This document shows, piece by piece, positions 1 through 11,700 of a stretch of DNA of 64,000 nucleotides; the first letter of the stretch is position 1; each line of letters opens with the position of its first letter. Below the pieces are notes generated by a model. The model saw nothing but the letters and a program-made list of their open reading frames with translations. It made no database searches and was not told the DNA's origin. The DNA is from Ligula intestinalis (taxonomy: Eukaryota; Platyhelminthes; Cestoda; Diphyllobothriidea; Diphyllobothriidae), in the NCBI GenBank assembly GCA_036362985.1, contig JAYGXS010000002.1, forward strand, positions 15,797,726 through 15,861,725, in the 5' to 3' direction. A program made the position numbers and the translations under genes.

Positions 1-605
1 GGGCTGCTATAAAATGTCGGCTATCGATCATCTTTATACAGAGGCTGCTGTCCTGCCGGTCGCCCATCACAGCACACTCTTATGCCAGCAACTCTAGTGG
101 ACCTGTTCACAACCCAGCCATTCTAATCACCACCGTTACCACGCTCCTGAACCCAGCCGCAACGTTCGGTCGTCTATTCAAGCTTTCCCCAATGAAGCTG
201 TCGCCCCGTCTCTCCCGGATCTACCCGTTGATGGCCCTGCTACATGACAGGCCTCCAGCGTCTTCACCAGAGAGCTGTTGTGGACGCAAAATTCAGCTAC
301 CGTCCACTGCTCTTACGGGCGGCTATCCACTTCCCGGTCACTCGTTTTACCCCGACTGAACTATGCAGTGGCTACTCAATGCTCCTCCACCAGTACCAAC
401 ACCGGCTCGACCCGTCCACAACCAACAGATCTCACGACTGCGGCGTTTCTCGGCATGGCTGTCAGCATCTGTTCGCCTGCACTTCTCGACCAGGCACCCC
501 CGCGGACCTTTGGCTCAAGCCCGCTGAGGTCTCGGCATTTCTCCGGCTTCCAACTACTACCAGTCTGGATTACAGTGGGGACTCCTGGTCCAACAATGGG
601 CTACG
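1..605 (+). mobile_element. LINE-A copy 1, 3' end of a non-LTR retrotransposon, cut by the window edge
   Basis: The first bases match, in reverse complement, the segment of the near-full-length copy near 8699, so this copy enters from the left. The reading around 340-570 gives the C-terminal RT tail with [20 protein letters not shown] and ADLWLKPAEVSAFLRLP. The terminal zinc finger reads HDCGVSRHGCQHLFAC; its first cysteine, present in copy 4 as CPDC, is lost here. Frameshifts break the frame, since the stretches before and after about 300 read in different frames. The match to the other copies fades after the bases around 600. This is a decayed, presumably immobile copy. Confidence 0.8.
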
Positions 606-2924
606 AGACATAGAAACCTGAGGCAGTGGAGCTACAGAACTTGCTGCGCTCCCTTTTCCGACGACAGAGCAGATAACGACGGCCAACAGCCGTCCGTTAG
701 TCACGCTGGACTGTTTTGAGCCAAATCTTGAACCAATCTACTACGCGAGAACGAAGGCACCCAAAAAACTCCTCACGACTAACCTAAAACATCCCCGCTA
801 TGCTCGGGAGCCGAACGGAAGACAGTCTGTGTACTTTATTCAAAGGATTGCCCTCAGACAACGGCGGTCACACGGCCGTAACTTCCACACCTCTTCCGTG
901 TGTGTAATTCAACATATGCAAGCAAGCAGGAGAACTACTAGAAACTGATTTCGTGTACACAAAGTTCCCTGTGAAAATAGAGGTGTTGTGATAGCACTAT
1001 GAATACCCTGGGATGATAGTCTCGTCCTTAGGCTGTTAATCCGAAAAAGAATTCACCCCCGCCAGGTTGCAGACAGTGAGGTTCTTCAAAGTAACAGGCA
1101 TTAATCCCGAAATGCGTATTGCTTTCTTGTCAAATACATAACTCGAAAGCACTTAGCGACGTTGATGGCAGACCAGACCAAGATAGCGACCTCATTCATT
1201 CCCTCTAAACCTCATTCTGTAGATTTGCATGATTTGGCGCCAGCGGGACGATAAGATCAGAGCACTCAAATGAAGAAAACTTGCGTCCCAGAACGAAGTT
1301 AACACCACCACCAAAAAGCACACAACCTTCAGTGACGTAGTTACACCGGATGGGTGGTGGGTGTTGTAGCGGTAGCCAAGGCCGAGGTGTCACCGCCTAA
1401 GTTCATCTTGTGCGAGCTTCCAAGGAAGAACACGACAAGAAGTGGGCGAAAGCTAAAGACTTTTAGCGTAAGTAGTAAAACAGATTTAAGGTAACAAACG
1501 CGTGTACAACCTACTCCATCGGGCCAATCAGCTTCTCTCTTGGCGTAGGCGCCGGCACGATTGGCTGGTGACTCAGTGACTGAATGGAGCTAGAAATTTA
1601 AATTATTGATTGAATGTCTGGCACGATACGTCCACTCGCGTGTAGGCCGATCGATAGCTTGCTGTGAGCGCGCTGTTTGCTGCCTGCATGCTAGCTGTTA
1701 GGTCCCTTCTAACAGTGGGACCTAACCCAGGCAAACGACGCGCCAAATGTCGAGCAGTTGGGAAAGACTGTTGCGGATCAGAACTCGCCCAACGGTAAAA
1801 CGAAAGTGAACCCAGGCTGAAGCGCTGCATTTTGCCAGTACACTACCTGACACCACTCTCTGTCACAGCGACTCTCCCAATGGGTGACATCGAAGGCTGC
1901 AGTGAATGCGCTGAGTCACGCGGGCCTCGGCAGTCATGACAGACTTTGAAAATGTGTCATGGCGCAAACATTTTGTTGGATCTCGCTGCCAAGTCAGTGC
2001 AAGGACACTGAGATCTAGCCGTCAAAAAAACGTCATACCGCATGCTTATTATCTCACCTCACATGGAGCCAGAGCGCCAAGACGTCAACACAAAAATGGC
2101 AAACTTTAATGGAGACGTCGTCCTCGTTATTGCTAGTGATTTTTCCGTGGGAGGAATCGGGTGGGACAAAAGATATAGCAAATAGAAAAAGCAGGGACTT
2201 GTCGATAAAATTCAACAGGCATTCTAAATGGTCAGGCAAATGCTAAAATTGGTTCGGATACTGTACGATTTTTCGTTGATTTTTGATGCTTTTATAGAAA
2301 GCGCGTGAAATTATTAAATTTTGCACTCATTGAATACCAAATAATGTCTTTTTAAATTCTTACTTGAAGAAGGGGTGGGGTTTTGGTTTTGAAAAGTCTC
2401 TAATTACGAGATGTCTTAAGACTGTGATATTCACATTCATAAAAGAATCATATGTTTGCATAAATTGGAAGGCAGGCACTCCAAGAAATGTAATTTGAAG
2501 GAAGCCGTCCTCTGGGAAAAAAGGTAACTTTGCTGAATAACTTTTCGACGCTGAATTCCCAGTCCACCATAGACTGAAGTAAATTGCATCTGCCAATTAT
2601 CGTTCACACCACATGACTATATAATTGTATCAGCGCTTTTGACATTTTCATTGTTCGTTGCATAGCTGAAGTCTGACGTTTTTTTCCTAAGAACGCCTTC
2701 CTTCAAAGAATTGCACATGTTAATTTACTAACGTTACTTATAAAGTATGCAACGTGATCCATATCCACTGCAAAATTATAAGAAGGCTATGTGACGTCTT
2801 CGCCATAGCGTGTGGGATAGTTCTTAGGCGGAATTTATACAGAATGCATTTTGGAAGTCCTCAAGGCAAGTTTAATGGTAGCTGGGATACAAAACCACTC
2901 GGTAATTGAAAGTATAAAGTATTG
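606..2924. other. Non-coding stretch, no gene recognised
   Basis: I see no exon-like stretch, conserved protein or RNA gene here. Short open frames (for example 1205-1393 and 1603-1830 on the minus strand) have no recognisable motif. The part from about 1500 to 1960 is richer in G+C than its flanks and may be an old repeat, but no second copy was found in the window. Confidence 0.5.
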
Positions 2925-3060
2925 AGGCGAAGAAGAAGACTCGATTGCTGGGACAATACGTTTATTTGCCTGACGTTTCGACATCCGTCGCGGATTCAGC
3001 AACAGAGACATGAGTAGGGAAACAGTAGCAGAAACGGGTAAATAAAAGTATAAAACTTGA
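2925..3060 (-). mobile_element. Penelope-like element 3' terminus, copy A
   Basis: The minus strand carries the PLE 3'-terminal repeat also found at 5092, 34830, 55091 and 58203. Its shared features are a short self-complementary segment (GAATCCG, CGA, CGGAT), then CGAAACGTCAGG, then TTGTCCCAGCAATCGAGTC. The first core box of the hammerhead-like motif is mutated here (CTGTTGC instead of CTGATGA). Identification as a PLE rests on copy C at 55 kb, where the same repeat follows a PLE-like C-terminal reading frame. Only the 3' end is present, as expected for a strongly 5'-truncated insertion. Confidence 0.6.
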
Positions 3061-3501
3061 AGAGGTAATCTGCTACGAAAAAAGGGCGAAAAAATTAATA
3101 TTTTGTGCATTTTTTCGATAAAATAGGGTTTAATTTTAATCAATAAAACTAAGTAAGCGGCCCCTTTTTGCGCAGTGATTGTTTGTGCTAGTTCAAAGGT
3201 CAGCTCCCGGACATGACTGATATATTTTCGAATTATTTCGTATGATAATTAATAACACAATCCAATTTACGTAGTAATCCCTCGGAAACGAAAACGCATT
3301 TTATTAACTGCAGTTAATTTGAAGATGTTCTTTGGGATAGAAAGTAACTTGAATGAGTGAATTTTCGAGTTTGGCGCCCCAACTCGTCCTCGGACTAAAA
3401 TTTCAAAATTGCATTGGATAAAACAAGCATCGTCGGAGTTTGCTCCTTCAAAAATGGCCGAGAACTCCTCGAAGCCATGCACTCCCACGGTTCATACATC
3501 A

Positions 3502-3640
3502 TCCGGCACGTTGGTTGGTTGGTAGCCCATGTTGGATCAGGGGTTCCCGCCGGAGTCCAAACTGGGTGCAGTTGGGAGGCGGAGAAAAGCCGCGACTTCG
3601 GCCGACTTGAGCCAAAGGTCCTCGGGGGTGAGTCGTCATA
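3502..3640 (-). mobile_element. LINE-A copy 2, short 3' end
   Basis: On the minus strand this matches the last ~130 bases of the LINE-A copy at 8155, including the part that reads, in a shifted frame, PPRTFGSS and [19 protein letters not shown]. It ends in a short tail made of repeated ACCAACC units, seen here as ttggttggttggt at about 3512. Severe 5' truncation with a simple-repeat tail is normal for LINE insertions. Confidence 0.75.
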
Positions 3641-5638
3641 ATTAACTGGCCCCAAATCCTCCATAATCACCCCCATTTTCGGTACTGACGTGGCCATTTG
3701 GCGCCCAAACCTAACAGTTATCGATTTTTACGCGTTCTAATTTTAACTGTTTGTTCACAGGCTATAACCAGCCACAATTTTGTTGCTGCTTCCCATCTCT
3801 GACGATGGACTCCAGTAAGAGTCCGCAAGCTCAGAATAAAATACAAATCATTCCGGTGTTCGATCATCTGTCTTCTTCACCGATATTTCACTCACCAATT
3901 GAAGGTTAGGTTATCCACCACGGTAACTAAACACAGATTTCAAAACTTGCCCTTCACTCGCCACCTCCTCATAACCAGTCATCCGGCCTATCAAAGTGCA
4001 CACATATGACGGAGGGGCTACGTAAAACATCGGGGTGAGAATAGTCACCCAGCGAGGTTCAAGACAGGACAAGACAACCGTTAAGCCCGGAGATTGAACG
4101 GCATGTGCAGTAAGAAGGCATCGAGGCCATGAAAAGTGGAACAGCTGTTGCCCATCCATGCCATCGACTATGACGGGTTTGACTAGGTGCAGATTAGGGT
4201 GATCTTGCTTTTTTTCGGGACAAGGGGCTTCGATGGACCAAAAATGTCCACTGATTTCAAGAAAAAAACGTGTTGGAGGCGAATGCACGGTCATGATAGA
4301 ATGCAACCTGTGCGAAATTCGTGGGCATATGCCCCAGAAGCCACATGAATCTCATATACATATATATATGCGGGTGGGGAAGCAGGGCATCTTACCGTTT
4401 GCCTGCAAAGGGCAACTTTAAAAGCTGCAGCAAGAACAGAAACTACACTGCGCTCAGTTCAACAAGAATTTTCTGCTGAGTTCAAGGTACTACAGACCCA
4501 GACACAACTTGCAGCTCGTGCCTAGTGTCCTTATGGACGGACGAAATTTGTAAAAAAGGAGTTCGTTTTACAGGCCGAAACAATTGCATTTCAAGGCTAG
4601 AAGGGCGAAGCTGGGGGATAATTTTCTGTGTTTAAAGGAAATGTGGCCTGTCATAATCTGTAACTAGACTATTATTGCACAAGAAAGATGGTTAAAGTAG
4701 CCAATATATAAGGATCAATATCCACCTAAATGAAAAATCTGCACTACTGATATCACTCTTTGTTTTTGCGTGCCCAAAATGTTACTATGCACACTTTGGG
4801 CAAAAAAATTACCATTTGAAGGACGTCCAACTCCATATTTTTGGTGATAAACTTGGATAGTGCAGTCTTGGAACATCTATATGCTATATTAGGGGGGAGG
4901 CGGTGGATGGAAACTGTGCACTTTTAAATCCCGGAAGTCCGTGAAACCATCCGCATAAATATACGTTTGCCTGTATAATAGGGTCGCCGTCAGCTTAAAA
5001 TAGAACAAAGACCATCTAGTTTTCATAAGTTCGTATTAAATCAGGAAAATATAAATCTGCCACAATATACTTTTTCTGAAAAGCAGTATATGCGATCGCT
5101 GGGACAAAAAATTTATTCCGCTGATGTTTCGGATTTCATCGCAGATACATCATCAGACGGCAGTACTAGAGCCACGCAGTTAGCGCGGTGGCTTTTGATG
5201 CCAGTGAGTTTGCAAACTATATCACAATTGAGTCAGTTGCATTATTTCAAAAACTAAGCCCCGCCACTAGACAATAAATCTACAGGTCATTCGGTGAGAT
5301 TTTATAAATAGCTTTGAAATACTTGCTTAGGAAGGAAGTCTACTATGTTGAACTGGCAGGTGCCATGAAATGGATTACGTTCTGTGTATGTGATATAGCC
5401 AAAACTTAAATAACTTAAAGCGCTCGCCGGAGCCTCTTACTAGAGCCACACATGACCTTATAGCGAGGTGAGTGAGATTTCGCAACAAAGTTTTTTTTCA
5501 ATTTAACAAGTTCGTATTTCCCAAAACGCATTCAAATAGCATAAGGGAACCGAAACAGTGCTAAGCTCACAGAACAAAAATTACTATCACGTGAGAAGTC
5601 TCACAAAAAACGTACTAATTTACAGAGAAGCAACCTAC
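3641..5638. other. Probable PIP5K intron or flank, no exon recognised
   Basis: The next PIP5K exon after 5639 should encode a VLQSFKIMDYSLL-like segment on the minus strand. I searched this stretch and positions 1-3640 by eye for it without success, so it probably lies left of the window. Apart from the PLE terminus near 5092, nothing recognisable was seen. Confidence 0.4.
5085..5170 (-). mobile_element. Penelope-like element 3' terminus, copy B
   Basis: The minus strand reads GTCTGATGATG, a self-complementary stretch, CCGAAACATCAG and then TTGTCCCAGCGATCG. Both hammerhead-like core boxes (CTGATGA and GAAA) are intact, but the intervening stem is more diverged than in copy D. It is a short relic of the repeat described at 55065-55545. 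Confidence 0.55.
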
Positions 5639-5717
5639 CCGACAGTCCCGTTCGATTGTCTTCATCAGGGCATCGTAGGTGTCGGCCTCTAACAGGATAC
5701 CTTCCGAGTGTCTTTCT
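5639..5717 (-). CDS. PIP5K1: PIP5K exon before the MDYSLL segment
   Basis: This 79-nt exon has acceptor TTTATAG and donor CGG/GTAGGT. It encodes [20 protein letters not shown] followed by TIERDCR, matching the family segment just upstream of the catalytic MDYSLL motif. It ends in phase 0. It is the last PIP5K exon recognised before the left edge. Confidence 0.88.
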
Positions 5718-8700
5718 CTATAAATGGACAAGGCAAACAAATGTAATGGATTCGATCATAAAAAATAGCCAACAACAATAAAAAAAGCGTTCGAGATGGC
5801 ACGAAAGGCAGGTACGATTAGTAGTCAGCAGACACACGACTTCAAAAGTGCACGTACCCATGTGTAAGCGTGAAAACAAAAGTGTTGAATCAACCCCATG
5901 ATACTCAGAGCTTTTGAATAAAAGCATTACCAAAGAAAGGGAGCGCAGTGCTGTTGCAGAGTGGCTAATATCAGTACTGAAAGAAGCTTCAGACCACAAC
6001 ACTAACATTTGTTCCGCAGTCGGCTCCTTTGCCAATAGGTTTTCCACCATATGCGGAACTACTGCTCGCGTTGTGGGCTTCGCATCGTTTGCGGTTCATG
6101 AGTTCACTCTGTCGCACTCTGCTGAAGGTGAGCTAGAACATTCTAACTAAGAAGGTTAAAGCACCTGTTTTTTTCTCCTGAAGACGCTTGCGTAACATGT
6201 GATGAGAAATCCGGTGGAAAGGGCGGATCGTTCATCTGTAGTTTTGTAATTCAATATGTTTCTGGCTGTTATGCTATGCTAACGCATTACTGTCAAAACA
6301 CCTGGGTAGAAACTGAATCTGCCTGTAGGTAAAGAACGCTTTGAGAGCAAACACTACTAGTAGAATCGTATTTAGCCTAAATAAATTTCCGCTGGAGAAA
6401 TCGATAAATTGGTGCTGACTGACTGAAGTCAGCAAGAGGCAAATGCTTTAGATGAGGCGAAGTGCGCCCTCGGTATGACTGTTGCAAAAAAAGAGGGATA
6501 TCGCAGTGCCCATAAATAATGCAAACTTACTTGAAGTCCAGATCCTTAAGGGTTGGGGAACTTTTGGCGAGCTCGCGTTCACTAGCCTTTCTTTTGTAAG
6601 AGGAGCCCTTTAGGTCGTACTTTTCGTGTATTTTGATGGAAGAGGGCAGAAGATTGTTCATGACCACAAATCGAATATTTTTGCCACCACTCTGAACCGG
6701 GGAAAAAGAACATAAGCAAAGTTACTAGTGGCGAAAGAAATATATATATATATATATATAGGTCGAGGAGAAAATCACATTAACAGTTTAGTTGGGTACC
6801 TGCAGGTCAGGTTTCCCGACGCCGTTAGCAGCCATGAGAAACCACAAAATGTGTGTGCCAGCCAAGTCAAAAACACTTAGAGGAGTTCTGTTGCCATGAC
6901 ATGGACTACAAATGTGTCTGCGTACGGCTGTCTTTTTAACGTCGAAAGCCTGTAAAAACCATACTTGGTGACAAAGCGACTACTCGGTGAAAAACGTCTA
7001 CTTATGCATACTTGCTACTGATTGTCTAGGCTTTTAAACATTTAAATATATTCTATATATAAAACATGCAAATCAATTTTCCTTGTGATCGCTTGATATT
7101 AAACTCGTATATTTCAAGAAGGGGTATTTTTTAATTTTAACAGGCGGCAATTATGAGATTTTTTAAATTGCGAAATGTCCATCTAACAAGCGTCGTATCT
7201 GCTCGTTTAGTAGCGCTGCCTATGACATAAACACAATGTACACTCGTTAAAAATTGATTATCAGACAGTATCTTCCTAATCGGGAGCAATATATAATTTT
7301 TTTATATGGAAAGCAAAATAGCTGGTACTTTGTAAATTTCAAAATCCAACGTATTGACAGACTGAGCTCAAAAGTATTCAGTAGTTGAAAAACTATCGAA
7401 ATTTTCTGCAGAAAACACACGGCTATTTGTCAGCAGTTATAGAGCACACCACCAACTCATCCGCATAGAATGCTATATAAGTGGAAAAAAATAACAATAA
7501 AATATAGTTTACGCCCGACCTGCGCGCTTAATCAACCCCTAATTTCTCAACATTTGATGATGGTTCGATTTGGTTGGCTACGAAAAAAATGGGTCTACGG
7601 TTCCGTTAAGCTAACGACAGTTGTGTTTTTGCCTAATGAGTGTCGTCTGCAGAGGGAGCCAAATTTAGCAATCACACACACACAGCAGGCGAAGAGAAAG
7701 AAAAGATTTGGTGAAGGTAATTACACATGATTAAACTCTGTACGCACCCTGATAACACGGTCTGTAGGGGGGGGGGGGGTGAAGCATAAGAACACGCCTT
7801 GTGGATAATAGCACTCCAAGACGGGAATGCGGTGACTTGGTTTGGGAGGAGGAAAACAGTTTTTGGAGTCAGTGGTGTAAGAGGTCGTATAATTAGCGCG
7901 CTGGAAGAGAGAGGAAGGCAAGGCAGGCAGGCAGGGCAATTGTTACGACCGACGGCAAGCCCACGGTAGTTGCTGAGCCCGCAACAGAGTTTTCTGCATC
8001 CATTTGTTTGCGCGCAAAGCTTACTGAATGATGAAACTGACTAGGAGAGATCTTTACAAACAAACAGGTGTTGGGTGGGGGGGAGTGAAACAAAAAGTAA
8101 CATTCCCACAGCATAAAGGTGCTGCGTTAGACGCACTGTAGCAGCCAGAACTTGGGTTGGTTGGTTGGTAGCCCATGTTGGATCAGGGGTTCCCGCCGGA
8201 GTCCAAACTGGGTGCAGTTGGGAGGCGGAGAAAAGCCGCGACATCGGCCGGCTTGAGGCAAAGGTCCTCGGGGGTGATTTGGGTGCCTGGACGGTACTGG
8301 CGAAGGAGCATGCAGTAGCTACTGCGAAGCTGCGCCAGGGTACAACGAGTCACCGTTGGGAGAAGTCGTTCCGTGGCCGCAATCGGAGATGGCTAACCAC
8401 CCAGAAGGACCGGGGGGTGGTAGCCGGATTTTGCGTCCACAACTGTTCTCTGGTGAAGGCGCTGGTAGCCTGTCCTGATGACGGAGCCATCAACGGGTAG
8501 ATCCGAAAGAGACGAGGCGGCAGCTGCCTTGTGGAGATCTCGGATAGACGTCCGAACGTTACGGCTAGGCTCGGGAGTGTTGCAACGATGGCGGTTCGGA
8601 TGGCCAGGTTGTGAACAGGTCCACCAGAACTGCTGGCCGAGGAGTTTGTTGTGTGCGGCGACCGGCAGGACAGGTGATCGATGGGCGACATTTTATAGCA

Positions 8701-11700
8701 GCCCGTGATCGTACGGAGGGCACCATTCTGTGCTGATTAAAGGCGGCGGAGGCTGGAGGAGCTGACTGTGGGAGACCAGATTGATGCCACATAGGTGAGA
8801 TGCGGCTTGGCCATCGCATTGAATGTTGTCGTCAGCAACTCTTTCGCGCCGCCCCAGGAAGTGTCCGCGAGAGCCTTGAGGACCTTGGTGCACCTGCTCA
8901 CTTTGCTTGCGACATCCCTCGCATGGTCTGCGAACGTGAAGAGCGGATCTAAACGGACGCCGAGGAGCTTGGGCTTTCGGACCAGCAGTAAAGCCTCACC
9001 GTTGACGATGATATCCGGGTGGCGATTGAACTCCTTCGGATCCAGCGTGAAAACAGTGATGGACGACTTGGCAGCCGAGATCGACATCCCGCGCTGAGTG
9101 AGGTAGTCCACAATGTGAGGCATGAATTCCGAGAGGACCTGTGCAGCCTGATCAATTTTATGGTGCTGGCAGAAGATGGTGACATCATCCGCGGGTGCCG
9201 GAGGGAGTGGGAGTTCCCGCATGTAAATGTTGAACAGCGTCGGGCTGAGCACAGAGCCTTGAGGGACGCTACAGGTCTGCTTACGGGGCTTAGAGAGAGC
9301 GCCCCGGAAACGGACACGATCGTGACGGCCACGGATGTAAGCTGCCAACCATCGGACCAGGTCAGTCGGGACGTTCAGCGAGACCAAGTCCTGCAGAAGC
9401 TGATCGTGGCGGACACAAAGGCTCGTGACAGGTCAATTGAGACTGCCACGGTCCGTGAAGTGGGCTTCTGTTGATTGAAGCCCTCGAGGATAGCGTCGCA
9501 GAGCTCGAAAAGCGCCGTTGTAGTCCCACGACCCGATCGGAAATCATGTGGGTGGCAAGATAGTTCCGCCACAGACGTCAGAATCGGGTGGACGAGCCGT
9601 TCCAGGATCTTCGCCAATGGACTGCGGAAGGCAATTGGATGATAAGAGGTCGCTAGGCAGGGGTCTTTGCCCGCTTTGACCAGGGGGATAATGATCGATT
9701 GGCGCCAGCAATCGGGGATGATTAAAGTTCCCAGTGAAAGGTTGAAGAGGGCGGCAAGGTAGGCATCCACCTTCGGGCCGATGTGGCGCACATGGACAGG
9801 CGCCAGACTATCTGGTCCTAAGGCTTTCGAAGCTCTCTTTTTCCTGACGGCCGTGAGGATGGCATCAGCTGAAAAGTAAATGTCTGGGGGCGGGGCTTTA
9901 TCGAGAAGACGCGCTCGTATTTCGTCTCCCTCGTTCCAGGCGGGAGGCTTTGGACGTATAGTGAGGAAGGAGAAGGGGAATGCGGCCGTTAGGGATGTGG
10001 TGACTTGCTGCTGCCAGGAGTAGTCGACGAAGGGCTCGCTCCGCCGTGTGAACACAAGTGGGAGGTGGTAGGTCATCGATTTCGGCTTCGCATTCGGTCG
10101 TGAACGCTGCCCAATTGGCTTTCTTGAAATTCATGAAGTGCCGGTTGGGGGCCTTGATACACTCGTTGGCGGTGGCCAATTCGAGCACAATGGGGAGGTG
10201 GTCGCTACCCAGGCTCATTTCCGTGGTCCACATGGTGGAGGCTACCAGGCTAAGACTGGCGAGGGAAACAACGGGCGAGCTGGAGGCGCCGTTGGTGGGG
10301 AGCTGCGTTTGGCTGTTCTCGTTGAGAACGGCAAAGGAGGTGTGTTCTATTTCATCAGCCAGAGCTTCTCCTCGGGGGTCGGCTGCCAAGTTAGAGCACC
10401 ACAGGTCATGGTGGGCGTTGAAGTCACCTGGCACCAAACTGTCTCCAGAAGGTAAGTAGGGAGCGATAGAGGCGGTGAAACCGGGAGGGCAACTGGAAGT
10501 TGGAGGGATGTACAAGTTTACAACGGTTAGCGGCGCCGGGCCAATGTCAAGGGAAATCGCCAGTAATTCCGTGGGATCGGCTCCAAGCAGGGATAGCTGG
10601 TGATGGGCAATGAATTTGTCCACCAGGAAGGCCAAACCTCCGCCTTTGGTGCGGCCGTGGTCGCGACGGACAATCGTGTAATCGGCACAGGAAGGGACCT
10701 TAGCGGAGTAAGACCACTTTGTCTCTTGGATAGCCTCCACAGCTATGTTGTGCGAGCGAATGAAGGCCAGGAGCTGGTCAAGCTTGGTAAGTAGGCCGTC
10801 GGCGTTGAACTGGAGGATCTTTAGACCAGGCGGTGAGGCAAGGTTGGGGACCAGAGGCTTTGGGTTCAGGACCGGGCGGGCTAGAGGCGTGGAGACCGGA
10901 CGGGGCACAGGACAGTTGGGACCCGCGAAGGCGGGCGACTAATCGGCAGCTTTGGCGAGGCCAATGCAGCGGAAATGGCACCAACCATTGCAGGAGCCGC
11001 AACGTACAGACCAGTCGCGGTGGCCCAGGCTGACTCGACAGAACGAGCAGTACCATATAGGTCCAGGGTTGGCCTCAATACCGGCGGCAAGGAGGATTCG
11101 GAGCAGCGTGGCCGGGAGGGGCTGCTCCGTCATAAAAAACACGGGTTAGGCTGAGGGGGGGGGGGTTGATTCAACGTAGAGAGATGGGTGTAGCAGACCT
11201 TGGCCGCCGGGAGGGCGGGTGGGAACGCGGTCGAAGAAGCGTCTGCTGTGGTTCCCGCCAGAACTTGGGAGTGTTGTAGGCCATAGTTAGATCAGGAATC
11301 CCTGCCGGAATCCAAACTGGGAGTAGTTGGGAGACGGAGAAAAGCCGCGACCTCGACTGGCTTGAGCCAAAGGTCCGCGGGAGTGAGGTGGATGCCTGGC
11401 CGAGAACTGCAGGCGAACAGGTGAGGGCAGTCCTGCGGCGAGACGCCACAGTCGGGACAGCAGTCGGGTATGGATGGGTCGAGCCGGTGTTGGTACTGGC
11501 GAAGGAGCATGCAGTAGCCACTTCGTAGCTGCGCCAGGGTATAGCGAGTGACCCTCGGGAGATGTCGTTCCGAGACCGCAATCGGAGGTGGATAGCCACC
11601 CAAAAGGACCGGGGGACGGTAACCTCGTTTCTCCTCGACAACGACTCTCTGGTGGAGACGCTGGATGCCTGTCTTGGTGGCAGAGCTATCAACAGGTAGA

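Larger units (their letters stand above)
8155..11166 (-). mobile_element. LINE-A copy 3, near full-length APE-type non-LTR retrotransposon
   Basis: The element runs from a C-rich 5' end (twelve C on the minus strand at 11155-11166) through a coding region to a 3' end with ACCAACC-type tail at about 8155. It sits in PIP5K intron 3 in the same orientation as the gene. Its single reading frame codes for a 2A-like leader, a PHD-like finger, an apurinic endonuclease and a reverse transcriptase. It is broken by one in-frame TAG and at least two frameshifts. The C-terminal CCHC finger is removed by a deletion of about 90 bases near 8295, judged against copy 4. Clade placement (Jockey/CR1 group) is a judgement from motif style. 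Confidence 0.88.

Noticed and set aside
3395..3697. 100-codon minus-strand frame as a host gene
   Set aside because: It covers a shifted reading of the LINE-A 3' end ([19 protein letters not shown]) plus flank.
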